The notes below the pieces were generated by a model. That model made no database searches and was not told the origin of the DNA. It worked only from the letters and a program-made list of their open reading frames with translations. This document shows positions 9,762-16,862 of a stretch of 64,000 nt of DNA, piece by piece. How positions within the stretch are numbered: the first letter of the stretch is position 1; each line of letters starts with the position of its first letter. Source of the DNA: Iodobacter ciconiae. Its GTDB lineage: Bacteria > Pseudomonadota > Gammaproteobacteria > Burkholderiales > Chitinibacteraceae. Position numbers and translations under genes: made by a program. Location: assembly GCF_003952345.1 (NCBI RefSeq), contig NZ_CP034433.1:1922001-1986000 (forward strand). Reading direction: 5' to 3'.

Positions 9762-10326
9762 CGTTTTTAAGCGCACTTAAAAGTATATATTCAGGGCCAT
9801 TATCGGACCTGATTCGCTTAGGCTTGCCGCGCTATTCGATGATTTGATTCAAGCTGCGTATTACACGCTCTGCCGGCAAAGAGAAATCAACTTCAATGCC
9901 TAATCCTTCTCGATTAAAATCATCAATCACATTGAATAAGCGAATACTACGTCCATCGGCTAATTGATCATGCATAAAATCCATCGACCACGTTTCATTT
10001 TTTGCTGCCGGCACTGCTAATGGCGCTGGCGTTTCGCGTTCTAAGCGCTTTTTAGGTTTAATCCGCAGATTTAATTCTAAATCGCAGTAAATTCTGTAGA
10101 CCCGTTTATGATTCCAGTGTTTTTTCTTGACGTTGCGCAAATGCAAAAAGCAGAGGCCAAAGCCCCAGTTACGATGCGTTTCCGTGAGCTGGACCAATGA
10201 ATCAGCAATTTGAGCCTTTTCGGCATCCAACTTACGAATATAGCGATAGCAAGTTGTGCTAATCGCAAAACTAGCGCAAGCCGCACGAATGGACACGGAT
10301 TTGGTTTCAACGGCCCAGTGAGCCAT
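9762..10326 (-). pseudogene. IS3-family transposase OrfB, truncated with an internal stop
   Basis: The readable part (164 codons from the ATG at 10326) starts inside the usual OrfB sequence ([25 protein letters not shown]) and contains two residues of the DDE triad, in WSMDFMHDQ and [11 protein letters not shown]. At 9832-9834 the frame meets TAG where the family has Trp (I-I-E-stop-RGKPKRIRSDNGPEY). After the stop the frame continues for about 20 more codons, then runs into the left inverted repeat. The catalytic glutamate region is gone, so no active transposase can be made from this copy. Confidence 0.85.
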
Positions 10327-10345
10327 CTCGCGACGCTGAGATGTT

Positions 10346-10627
10346 TCAGAGGATTTCTGACATGGCTTCCTTAATGATATCCGCCTGCATCTGGGCTTCG
10401 ATATACATCTTTTTAAGGCGCTTGTTTTCGTCCTCCAGCTCCTTCATTCTCGTCATCATGGAAACGTCCATGCCACCAAACTTAGCGCGCCACTTATAGA
10501 AAGAGGCCGAACTCATGCCGTGCTCGCGGCACAGATCGGGGACGGTCGAACCGGCTTCGGCTTGCTTTAAAATCGCCATAATCTGGCAATATAAATTACC
10601 CACGGCTTTCATGTAGAAGCTGCTCAA
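10346..10627 (-). CDS. IS3-family transposase OrfA (helix-turn-helix subunit)
   Basis: 93 codons as read from a TTG at 10627; an ATG lies five codons further in. The sequence [34 protein letters not shown] and the leucine-zipper-like [26 protein letters not shown] are typical of IS3-family OrfA (Transposase_8). The first residues (before QIMAIL) do not match the family's usual basic start, so the 5' end may be damaged. OrfB follows in the -1 frame, as expected for programmed frameshifting. Confidence 0.8.
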   Translation of the reverse strand: MSSFYMKAVGNLYCQIMAILKQAEAGSTVPDLCREHGMSSASFYKWRAKFGGMDVSMMTRMKELEDENKRLKKMYIEAQMQADIIKEAMSEIL

Positions 10628-10856
10628 AGACTGCGAGAAAATTCTACTTAAAAATGAGCTGGTTTTGTGGGGGGATTACCCTTCATGTCTAACCCCATTA
10701 ATAGGCAAAGGCCGCTTAGTCAATTTAAACAACCAGTAATATAAGTGAACAGTAATCCATGACATATAATGCCTTAGCGCTGTCCGTATTTGAAAGAAAG
10801 TTGATAATCGATGATAAAAAAACGCTCATAACATTAATTTAATTGAAGTGAAGCAC

Positions 10857-10883
10857 TAAAGTTTTTACGAATCAGGTCGATAC
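10857..10883 (+). promoter_or_regulatory. Sigma-28 (FliA) promoter of flgMN
   Basis: The -35 box TAAAGTTT is an exact match to the enterobacterial FliA consensus. It is followed by an 11-bp spacer and GTCGATAC, 6 of 8 matches to the -10 consensus GCCGATAA. It lies 57 bp upstream of the flgM start codon. This places flgM in the late flagellar class, giving FliA control of its own anti-sigma factor. Confidence 0.85.
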
Positions 10884-10939
10884 TTGGCATAATGACTGTA
10901 CAGAAAGTCACACTGGCCGGTGACGAAGGATGACTTACC

Positions 10940-11224
10940 ATGAAAATCGATCAAAACAAGCCTCTGAATACAACTCCCAGCCGCAACAGCGAGCGTACGA
11001 CGAGCACCCCGACAGCAGGCACAGAGCGTTCGAATACGGATAACGTCACCATCAATCCGCTGGCGGCTAAGCTAAGTCAGATCGAACAAAGCCCAAAACC
11101 CACTTTTGATGCCGGACGTGTCGAATCACTCAAAAAAGCCATTAGCGAAGGCCGCTTTACTGTTCGCACAGAAGCCATCGCCGGAAAAATCATCCAAAGC
11201 GCACAAGAACTTCTAGGCAAGTGA
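10940..11224 (+). CDS. flgM: Anti-sigma-28 factor FlgM
   Basis: FlgM binds FliA and holds back late flagellar genes until the hook is finished, when it is exported. The 94-residue protein begins MKIDQNKPLNTTPS, has a low-complexity Ser/Thr/Arg-rich unstructured N-terminal half, and carries the family C-terminal block: SQIEQSPKPTFDAGRVESLKKAISEGRFTVRTEAIAGKIIQSAQELL. The start follows a GAAGGATGA-type ribosome site. It is followed after 1 bp by flgN, the usual pairing, under a sigma-28 promoter. Other flagellar genes are not adjacent in the window. Confidence 0.93.
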   Translation: MKIDQNKPLNTTPSRNSERTTSTPTAGTERSNTDNVTINPLAAKLSQIEQSPKPTFDAGRVESLKKAISEGRFTVRTEAIAGKIIQSAQELLGK

Positions 11225-11225
11225 A

Positions 11226-11690
11226 ATGACCATAAACTCGCCTTTGGATGGCCTGCTCACCCAGGCCATCAGCAGTATGCAAGCATTACTTGGCTTACTT
11301 AAAAAAGAGCAAAATTATCTGGTAGCCAATCAGCTGGACCCTCTGCTTGTACTCACCACAGAAAAACAAGCGATGGCAGTCGATGCAGAGCAAGCCGGGC
11401 AGGCACTTAGCCAGTTTTTTGCGGCTCAGGGGGGTGATCCGCAAAATGATGTCAGCAGATGGTTTACAGAGCAGCACCCGGATGCGCTGGGCCAGTGGCA
11501 GGCACTGCTGGAAATCACCCGCCAAGCTGCAGCCTTTAATAGCAGCAACGGCCAGCTTATTGAAACCCGCCAGCAGCTGATCAATGGTTTTATGCAGCAA
11601 ATTTTAGATTCCAGCCACAACCGGCCACTCTACGCTCCTGACGGCAAACTCACTTCGCTGCCGCAAGGCCAAAAACGCGACCTGGCTTAA
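11226..11690 (+). CDS. flgN: Flagellar export chaperone FlgN
   Basis: A 154-residue mostly helical protein directly after flgM. Its length, the coiled N-terminal part (LLTQAISSMQALLGLLKKEQNYLVANQLDPLLVLTTEKQ) and the position agree with FlgN, the chaperone for hook-associated proteins FlgK and FlgL. Its stop overlaps by 4 bp the stop region of the convergent NlpC/P60 gene, so the two transcripts must run into each other. Confidence 0.88.
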   Translation: MTINSPLDGLLTQAISSMQALLGLLKKEQNYLVANQLDPLLVLTTEKQAMAVDAEQAGQALSQFFAAQGGDPQNDVSRWFTEQHPDALGQWQALLEITRQAAAFNSSNGQLIETRQQLINGFMQQILDSSHNRPLYAPDGKLTSLPQGQKRDLA

Positions 11691-12187
11691 GGGTTTTGGG
11701 CCAGAAGGCTGCGCCCACCCTCAAAGCGCTGTGCAAAATAAGGGCTGGATAATGATTCCACTCTTATTTTTCCTTTAGACGAAGGCGCATGAATAAAGCG
11801 TCCGTCACCCAAATAAATCCCCATATGTGAGAACGAGCGCCCCAGGGTGTTAAAAAATACAAGATCACCTGCTCGCAACTGCTCACTTGCCACCGGGCGG
11901 GCCAGGCTGGCAATCTGTGCGGCATTATGAGGCAATACCGCGCCTACTGCATTTTTGTAAATAAAGCTCACCATTCCGCTGCAATCCAGGCCAGCTTCCG
12001 GGTTATTACCGCCAAACTGATAGCTAACATCCAGTAAGCCCAGCGCATACATCACGATTTCTCGACCTGCACCTTCGGCCTGAATATGACTTAAAGATTT
12101 GGATACCGGGTAAGAGGCTTTGCTGCGTATTGGCGGTGAGCTGCACGCACTTAAAACCAGAACGCTCAGCAATAAAATCTTTTTCAA
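11687..12187 (-). CDS. NlpC/P60-family lipoprotein endopeptidase
   Basis: A 166-residue lipoprotein, signal MKKILLLSVLVLSAC with lipobox Cys15, followed by an NlpC/P60 cysteine peptidase domain. Catalytic Cys69 is in GLDCSGMVSF, His121 in FSHMGIYLG and the third polar residue His133 in RFIHAPS. Such enzymes (like E. coli Spr/MepS and NlpC) cut peptide cross-links in peptidoglycan from the periplasmic face of the outer membrane. It lies 26 bp downstream of the GNAT gene on the same strand and may be co-transcribed with it. The exact bond specificity is not readable. Confidence 0.9.
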   Translation of the reverse strand: MKKILLLSVLVLSACSSPPIRSKASYPVSKSLSHIQAEGAGREIVMYALGLLDVSYQFGGNNPEAGLDCSGMVSFIYKNAVGAVLPHNAAQIASLARPVASEQLRAGDLVFFNTLGRSFSHMGIYLGDGRFIHAPSSKGKIRVESLSSPYFAQRFEGGRSLLAQNP

Positions 12188-12213
12188 TCCGAATCCTTTT
12201 TAAATACAAACAA

Positions 12214-12735
12214 TTAACCATCCACCGGATTTGCCGGGGTTGCCAGAATCAGCTGATAAAAAACTAAATCCAGCCAGCGGCCAAATTTGAATCCTGATTG
12301 TTTAATCGTACCTGCATGGCTAAACCCAAGCTGCTGATGCAAAGCAATACTCGCTATATTTTCTGCATCAATTCCGCCAATTAAGGTGTGATAGCCCTGC
12401 TGCTGGGCTTTTTCAATAATAAGCAGTAATAGTTTCTTACCCAAACCCTGCCCACGATAATCAGGTTGAATATAAATCGAATGTTCAATCGAGTATTTAT
12501 AGGCAGGCCGTACACGAAATGCACCATAAGATGCAAAGCCCAATAAGATACCCGCTTCATTTTCAATTCCCAGCACCGGCAAATTATTTGCTTCTTTATC
12601 AGCAAACCAATCCACCATACTGGCTAAAGGGCGAAGGCTATAATCATAAAGAGCAGTGGAGTTTGCAATTGCTTCATTAAATATAAAAAGAATCTGTTCA
12701 GCATGCCGTGCATAAGTACAAGAAACAATCTGCAT
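12214..12735 (-). CDS. GNAT N-acetyltransferase, MnaT/phosphinothricin-acetyltransferase-like
   Basis: A 173-residue GNAT-fold enzyme. The acetyl-CoA pyrophosphate-binding loop is DYRGQGLGKKLL (about 92-103), preceded by strand HSIYIQP and followed by GGIDAENIASIALHQQLGFSHAGTIKQSGFKFGRWLDLVFYQ, the C-terminal pattern of the PAT/YncA(MnaT) branch that acetylates small amino-acid-like substrates such as methionine sulfone or phosphinothricin. Actual substrate is inferred only to family level. It precedes the NlpC/P60 lipoprotein gene on the same strand. Confidence 0.85.
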   Translation of the reverse strand: MQIVSCTYARHAEQILFIFNEAIANSTALYDYSLRPLASMVDWFADKEANNLPVLGIENEAGILLGFASYGAFRVRPAYKYSIEHSIYIQPDYRGQGLGKKLLLLIIEKAQQQGYHTLIGGIDAENIASIALHQQLGFSHAGTIKQSGFKFGRWLDLVFYQLILATPANPVDG

Positions 12736-12763
12736 TATTTACTCTTAGCTCCATCTGTTAAAT

Positions 12764-12803
12764 CAAAAAAAAACACCTCGGGATCAATCCCTCGGTGTTT
12801 TTT
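12764..12803 (-). terminator. Terminator of nagB, possibly bidirectional
   Basis: A stem AACACC..GGGAT/ATCCC..GGTGTT with one internal mismatch, flanked by A-rich sequence on the left and T-rich on the right. On the minus strand the T run follows the stem, 30-60 bp after nagB. Confidence 0.8.
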
Positions 12804-12830
12804 CAAAAGCCACTTAAACAAAAAATGACC

Positions 12831-13565
12831 TTAGGAATGCGAGCGTTTATAATCTACATCGCAATCTGTCAGCACAATCACACGCGGATGTGTTTGCAAA
12901 AATGATGCTGGCACCTGAGTCGTAATCGGGCCATTTAAAGTGCGATCAAGAATTTCAGCTTTTTCTGCACCTTTAACAACCAGCAAAATTGATTTCGCAT
13001 GCAAAATAGAACCCATGCCCATTGTTAATGCATGGGTTGGTACTTCATCAATACTATTAAAAAAGCGTTTATTTGCTTCACGGGTTTCCGGCTTTAAAGT
13101 CACTTTATGTGTAAAACGGGATAATGCTTCATCAGGCTCATTAAAGCCGATATGCCCATTATGCCCGATACCCAGAATCTGCATATCTACCAGGCCTTTC
13201 TGATAAATCAGCTCATCATAACGGCGGCCTTCTTCATCCAAATCATCTGCATTACCATTAGGCACATAGGTATTTTCTGCAAGAATATCAATATGGTTAA
13301 ACAAATGACTATTCATAAAACTACGATATGATTCCGGATGAGTCACCGACAAGCCAGCATATTCATCCAGATTAAATGTTGTTACTTCTTTAAAACTAAC
13401 CAGCCCCTGCTGATATGTTTTTACTATTTCCTGATAAATACCAACAGGGGTACTACCTGTTGCCATACCCAGGATTGCATTGGGCTTAGTACGGACAATA
13501 GACAGCAATAAATCAGCACCAACACGATTCAGTTCATTTTGATCTTTGAATTTATGTAAAATCAT
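12831..13565 (-). CDS. nagB: Glucosamine-6-phosphate deaminase
   Basis: NagB converts glucosamine-6-phosphate to fructose-6-phosphate and ammonia, opening amino sugars to glycolysis. The 244-residue protein shows the phosphate-binding LGMATGSTPVGIYQ (about 33-46), the active-site NLDEYAGL and the signature LGIGHNGHIGFNEPDEAL. It is about 20 residues shorter than E. coli NagB at the C-terminus and matches the short Bacillus-type form, which lacks the allosteric C-terminal extension. No nagA or nag transporter lies beside it. It is a single-gene unit with its own terminator. Confidence 0.95.
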   Translation of the reverse strand: MILHKFKDQNELNRVGADLLLSIVRTKPNAILGMATGSTPVGIYQEIVKTYQQGLVSFKEVTTFNLDEYAGLSVTHPESYRSFMNSHLFNHIDILAENTYVPNGNADDLDEEGRRYDELIYQKGLVDMQILGIGHNGHIGFNEPDEALSRFTHKVTLKPETREANKRFFNSIDEVPTHALTMGMGSILHAKSILLVVKGAEKAEILDRTLNGPITTQVPASFLQTHPRVIVLTDCDVDYKRSHS

Positions 13566-13659
13566 GATTATGTAAATTCCAAAATAAGTAAAACGGCCTA
13601 CATACTATACGTCAACTAAGTAAGATTTGTTGATGCAAACCACACATCATGCAAAAAAA

Positions 13660-14298
13660 TCAGGAAAATAACCAGGGTTGTTCGATTTTTCGCTGTGCTT
13701 CAAAAGCTTTAATTTCTGCTGCGTGATGTAAAGTCAAACCAATTTCATCCAGACCATTTAATAAACAATGCTTGCGATGCCCTGTGATATCAAAACTAAA
13801 TACCTTACCAGAAGGCGTTGTTACTGTTTGCGCAGGCAAATCCACACTCAGGCAATAGCCTTCATTAGCCTCGCTTTCCGCAAACAGCAGCTCCACGCTT
13901 GCCGCATCCAGCACAATGGGCAATAAGCCATTTTTATAACAATTATTAAAAAAGATATCTGCAAAACTGGGCGCAATTACCACGCGAAAGCCGTAATCAC
14001 CAATTGCCCACGGCGCGTGTTCACGGCTGGAGCCGCAGCCAAAATTGTCTCTGGCCAAGAGTACTTCAGCCCCCCGATAGCGCGGGAAATTCAGCACAAA
14101 ATCAGGATTAGGCTTGCGCTGACTGTTATCCATGCCCGGCTCGCCATGATCTAGGTAGCGCCATTCATCAAACAGATTTGGGCCAAAACCTGAGCGCTTA
14201 ATCGATTTTAAAAACTGCTTAGGAATAATGGCATCGGTATCCACATTGGCGCGATCCAATGGGCATACCAAGCCGTTTAATTGAGTAAATGCTTTCAT
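13660..14298 (-). CDS. leuD: 3-isopropylmalate dehydratase small subunit
   Basis: LeuD pairs with LeuC to isomerise 2-isopropylmalate to 3-isopropylmalate in leucine synthesis. The 212-residue protein has the swivel-domain signatures [14 protein letters not shown] near the N-terminus, [16 protein letters not shown] (about 85-100) and [13 protein letters not shown]. Its ATG overlaps the stop codon of the upstream entericidin gene (ATGA), which indicates translational coupling within leuC-ecn-leuD. leuB does not follow: the next gene downstream is nagB. Confidence 0.97.
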   Translation of the reverse strand: MKAFTQLNGLVCPLDRANVDTDAIIPKQFLKSIKRSGFGPNLFDEWRYLDHGEPGMDNSQRKPNPDFVLNFPRYRGAEVLLARDNFGCGSSREHAPWAIGDYGFRVVIAPSFADIFFNNCYKNGLLPIVLDAASVELLFAESEANEGYCLSVDLPAQTVTTPSGKVFSFDITGHRKHCLLNGLDEIGLTLHHAAEIKAFEAQRKIEQPWLFS

Positions 14299-14423
14299 TT
14301 ATTGGCCGCCTTTTCGATGGCTTCGCCACCCTTTTTAATATCTTTGCCCATGCCCGATACGGTATTGCATGCCGGAAGCCCCAGCATCAAAAACATCAAC
14401 GTCAGCGTTGCAATTTTTTTCAT
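14295..14423 (-). CDS. Entericidin-family small lipoprotein
   Basis: A 42-residue ORF. It begins with a lipoprotein signal ([19 protein letters not shown]), lipobox Cys19, followed by [19 protein letters not shown] and a short lysine-rich end. The pattern Cys-Asn-Thr-x-x-G-x-G-x-Asp-Ile-x-x-Gly-Gly-x-Ala-Ile is the entericidin EcnA/EcnB signature. An AGGAG ribosome site sits 8 bp upstream of the ATG. It lies between leuC and leuD and overlaps leuD by 4 bp. Entericidins are small envelope lipoproteins described as an antidote/toxin pair in E. coli; only one is present here, and its role in a leucine operon is unknown. Confidence 0.88.
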   Translation of the reverse strand: MKKIATLTLMFLMLGLPACNTVSGMGKDIKKGGEAIEKAANK

Positions 14424-14435
14424 CCCTGGATCTCC

Positions 14436-15842
14436 TTAAGCGAACTGGCGCACATCAACAAAGTGGCCGGCAATTGCCGCAGCAGCTGCCATTTCCGGGC
14501 TAAGTAAATGCGTGCGTCCGCCCTGGCCCTGGCGGCCTTCAAAATTTCGGTTACTGGTTGAAGCACAGCGCTCACCCGGCTCTAAGCGATCCGCATTCAT
14601 TGCCAGACACATAGAGCAGCCCGGCTCGCGCCACTCAAAACCTGCAGCAACAAAAATCTTATCTAAGCCTTCAGCTTCCGCCTGTGCTTTAACAAGGCCA
14701 GAGCCTGGCACCACCAGCACCAGCTTCACATTAGCAGCCTTGGTTTTACCCTTGGCAATGCCAGCGGCGGCGCGCAAATCTTCAATACGAGAGTTAGTAC
14801 AGGAGCCGATAAATACTTTATCAATCTGGATATCGGTCAACGGGGTATTCGCGGTTAAGCCCATATATTGCAAAGCCCGCTCATAGCTACCACGCTTAAC
14901 TAAATCCGCCTCGGAGGCTGGGTCTGGCACCGAGCCAGAAATACCCAATACCTGCTCTGGTGAAGTACCCCAGGTGAGCTGAGGCTCGATTTCTGCGGCA
15001 TCCAGTGTTACCAGCGCATCAAATACCGCGCCGTCATCGGAGACCAGTGTTTTCCAGTGAGCTACTGCAGCATCCCATTGAGCCACATTGGGTGAATACG
15101 GGCGATCTTTCAGGTAATCAATGGTTTTTTCATCTACGGCCACCATACCTGCGCGGGCCCCCGCTTCAATCGCCATATTACACAGCGTCATACGTCCTTC
15201 CACCGACAAAGAACGAATTGCTTCACCACCAAACTCAATCGCATAGCCCGTGCCGCCTGCCGTGCCTACTTTACCAATAATCGCCAGTGCTACGTCTTTA
15301 GCCGTCACCCCTCGACCCAAAACGCCATCCACACGAATCAGCATCGCTTTGGATTTTTTGGCAACCAGCGTTTGCGTAGCCATCACATGTTCGACTTCCG
15401 ATGTACCAATTCCATGAGCCAGCGCAGCAAATGCGCCGTGTGTTGAAGTGTGGCTGTCGCCACAGACAACCGTCATACCTGGCAAAGTTGCGCCGTTTTC
15501 CGGGCCAACTACGTGCACAATGCCTTGCTTTTGATCTTTAAAAGGATAATAAGCCAGTGCCCCAAACTCTTTGATATTGGCATCCAGCGTTTCAACCTGC
15601 AGGCGTGAGATAGGGTCTTGAATTCCCTTATCCCAATCATTAGTTGGCGTATTATGGTCGGCAGTTGAAACAACAGAAGATTTGCGCCATAACGCTCTGC
15701 CCGCCAGCTTCAGGCCTTCAAAAGCTTGCGGACTGGTGACTTCATGCACCAGGTGACGATCAATATAAATCAGGCAGGTGCCATCGTCCTCGGTACGAAC
15801 AACGTGGGAGTGCCAAAGTTTGTCATAAAGTGTCTGGGCCAT
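14436..15842 (-). CDS. leuC: 3-isopropylmalate dehydratase large subunit
   Basis: The 468-residue aconitase-family subunit that carries the 4Fe-4S cluster. Visible signatures are [52 protein letters not shown] and [32 protein letters not shown]; the cluster cysteines are in SCTNSR and CSMC. The gene heads leuC-entericidin-leuD. The 5' region holds an inverted repeat GGCCTTC/GAAGGCC (15865-15890) that would form a hairpin in the leader, but I could not identify a leucine-rich leader peptide. Confidence 0.97.
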   Translation of the reverse strand: MAQTLYDKLWHSHVVRTEDDGTCLIYIDRHLVHEVTSPQAFEGLKLAGRALWRKSSVVSTADHNTPTNDWDKGIQDPISRLQVETLDANIKEFGALAYYPFKDQKQGIVHVVGPENGATLPGMTVVCGDSHTSTHGAFAALAHGIGTSEVEHVMATQTLVAKKSKAMLIRVDGVLGRGVTAKDVALAIIGKVGTAGGTGYAIEFGGEAIRSLSVEGRMTLCNMAIEAGARAGMVAVDEKTIDYLKDRPYSPNVAQWDAAVAHWKTLVSDDGAVFDALVTLDAAEIEPQLTWGTSPEQVLGISGSVPDPASEADLVKRGSYERALQYMGLTANTPLTDIQIDKVFIGSCTNSRIEDLRAAAGIAKGKTKAANVKLVLVVPGSGLVKAQAEAEGLDKIFVAAGFEWREPGCSMCLAMNADRLEPGERCASTSNRNFEGRQGQGGRTHLLSPEMAAAAAIAGHFVDVRQFA

Positions 15843-15980
15843 GGCGATAGTCTGGAAAAGTCAGGGCCTTCGAAACTAGCATAGAAGGCCTTTTGCCACA
15901 ACCGCGTAAGCAAGACTTATACCGATATGGTTTAAATAAAAAATTACACCCTGCTTTATCTCATAGGAAAGGATATCTAA

Positions 15981-16412
15981 ATGCACCGATCATTCCTCGC
16001 CCTGATGCTTCTTGCAAGCGGATGGGTTCAAGCCGCATCCTGCCAAAGTGTGGCAGAAGGATTAAACCGTCAGCTACACCCCGGCACCAGTACAAGCGAG
16101 CTGACAGAAATACTTTCCAGCCTCAATCAACAAGCTCGCCTGCCTGCCAAATTTGTCACCAAGCGCGAAGCTCAGGCTGCAGGATGGCGCCCTGGCAGTA
16201 GTCTCTGGCAAAGCATGCCTGGCAAATCCATTGGTGGCGATCGCTTTAGCAACCGTGAAAACCGTCTGCCCCGGGGCCAGTACCAGGAGGCAGATCTAGA
16301 CTACCAGGGTGGAAAACGCGGGGCAAAACGAATTGTCTTTAGCAAAGGTGGCTCACGTTTTATCACCGTTGATCATTATCAGACTTTCACCGAGGTGGCA
16401 GCATGTCAATAA
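15981..16412 (+). CDS. Secreted barnase-type guanyl-specific ribonuclease (N1/T1 family)
   Basis: A 143-residue protein with a Sec signal (MHRSFLALMLLASGWVQA) and a microbial RNase domain closely following barnase: PAKFVTKREAQAAGWRPG, PGKSIGGDRFSNRENRLP, QEADLDYQGGKRGAKRIVFS and VDHYQTFTEV. Barnase's catalytic residues Glu73, Arg87 and His102 correspond to Glu103, Arg117 and His132. The mature form has two cysteines near its ends (Cys21 and Cys142), which could join the termini, as in streptomycete RNases of this superfamily. It overlaps the downstream barstar gene by 10 bp. Likely an exported RNase used for nutrition or competition. Confidence 0.92.
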   Translation: MHRSFLALMLLASGWVQAASCQSVAEGLNRQLHPGTSTSELTEILSSLNQQARLPAKFVTKREAQAAGWRPGSSLWQSMPGKSIGGDRFSNRENRLPRGQYQEADLDYQGGKRGAKRIVFSKGGSRFITVDHYQTFTEVAACQ

Positions 16413-16684
16413 GCCAGCACGCCGTACTCCGGCATATCCACAAGCTTAGTGATGTCTATCAGCAACTGACAGAACAGCTGGATTTTTCCAGCGATTTTAT
16501 TAACAACCTTGATGCACTTTATGACGAATTGAGCGCCAATCTGGAAGGCCCCATCCAGATCACATGGGAAAACGCCAGGGAAGCGCAGGCCAAGCTGGGC
16601 AAGAAAGACTATGCATCCTTACTTGCTGTATTTAATGATGCCATCTCAGAGCGTGATGATTTAAGCCTTATCCTTAAGCCCTGA
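16403..16684 (+). CDS. Barstar-family ribonuclease inhibitor
   Basis: A 93-residue cytoplasmic protein with no signal. The barnase-contact helix INNLDALYDELSANL (about 34-47) matches barstar's NLDALWDCL, keeping Asp37 and Asp41 at the positions of barstar Asp35 and Asp39, with Tyr for Trp. The end DAISERDDLSLILKP matches the family's final strand. Barstar's Glu76 seems to be replaced by Ala. The start codon lies inside the 3' end of the RNase gene (10-bp overlap), so the inhibitor is probably made by coupled translation and protects the cell from unexported RNase. Confidence 0.92.
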   Translation: MSISQHAVLRHIHKLSDVYQQLTEQLDFSSDFINNLDALYDELSANLEGPIQITWENAREAQAKLGKKDYASLLAVFNDAISERDDLSLILKP

Positions 16685-16820
16685 ATACGGTTACCCCTGT
16701 TTAAATTGCCTGTCTTTTGCCTGGGAATAACAAACAAATCTGGCAGGAAAAATATCCAGGGCCGCTACAGATATCACGTAATTTAACTCAATTTACTTTT
16801 TTAAACGCAAATCATCCGGC

Positions 16821-16859
16821 AAAAAAAAACGCCGCTCTTTTTAAGGGCGGCGTTTTTTT
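16821..16859. terminator. Bidirectional terminator between barstar and tamB
   Basis: Stem AACGCCGC/GCGGCGTT, with nine A residues on the left and seven T residues on the right, so it can end both the plus-strand barstar transcript and the minus-strand tamB transcript. Confidence 0.88.
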
Positions 16860-16862
16860 GGA

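Larger units (their letters stand above)
9751..10680 (-). mobile_element. Degenerate IS3-family insertion sequence
   Basis: The element is bounded by perfect 12-bp terminal inverted repeats GGTAATCCCCCC (9751-9762) and its complement (10669-10680). It carries orfA and a broken orfB of an IS3-type transposase on the minus strand. At about 930 bp it is shorter than a normal 1.2-1.3 kb IS3 element, because the 3' part of orfB is missing. Flanking bases do not form a clear target duplication. It separates aroC from the flagellar genes flgMN. Confidence 0.85.

Noticed and set aside
15865..15890. Hairpin upstream of leuC considered as a leucine attenuator
   Set aside because: No leader peptide with consecutive Leu codons and no alternative stem with a T run could be found.
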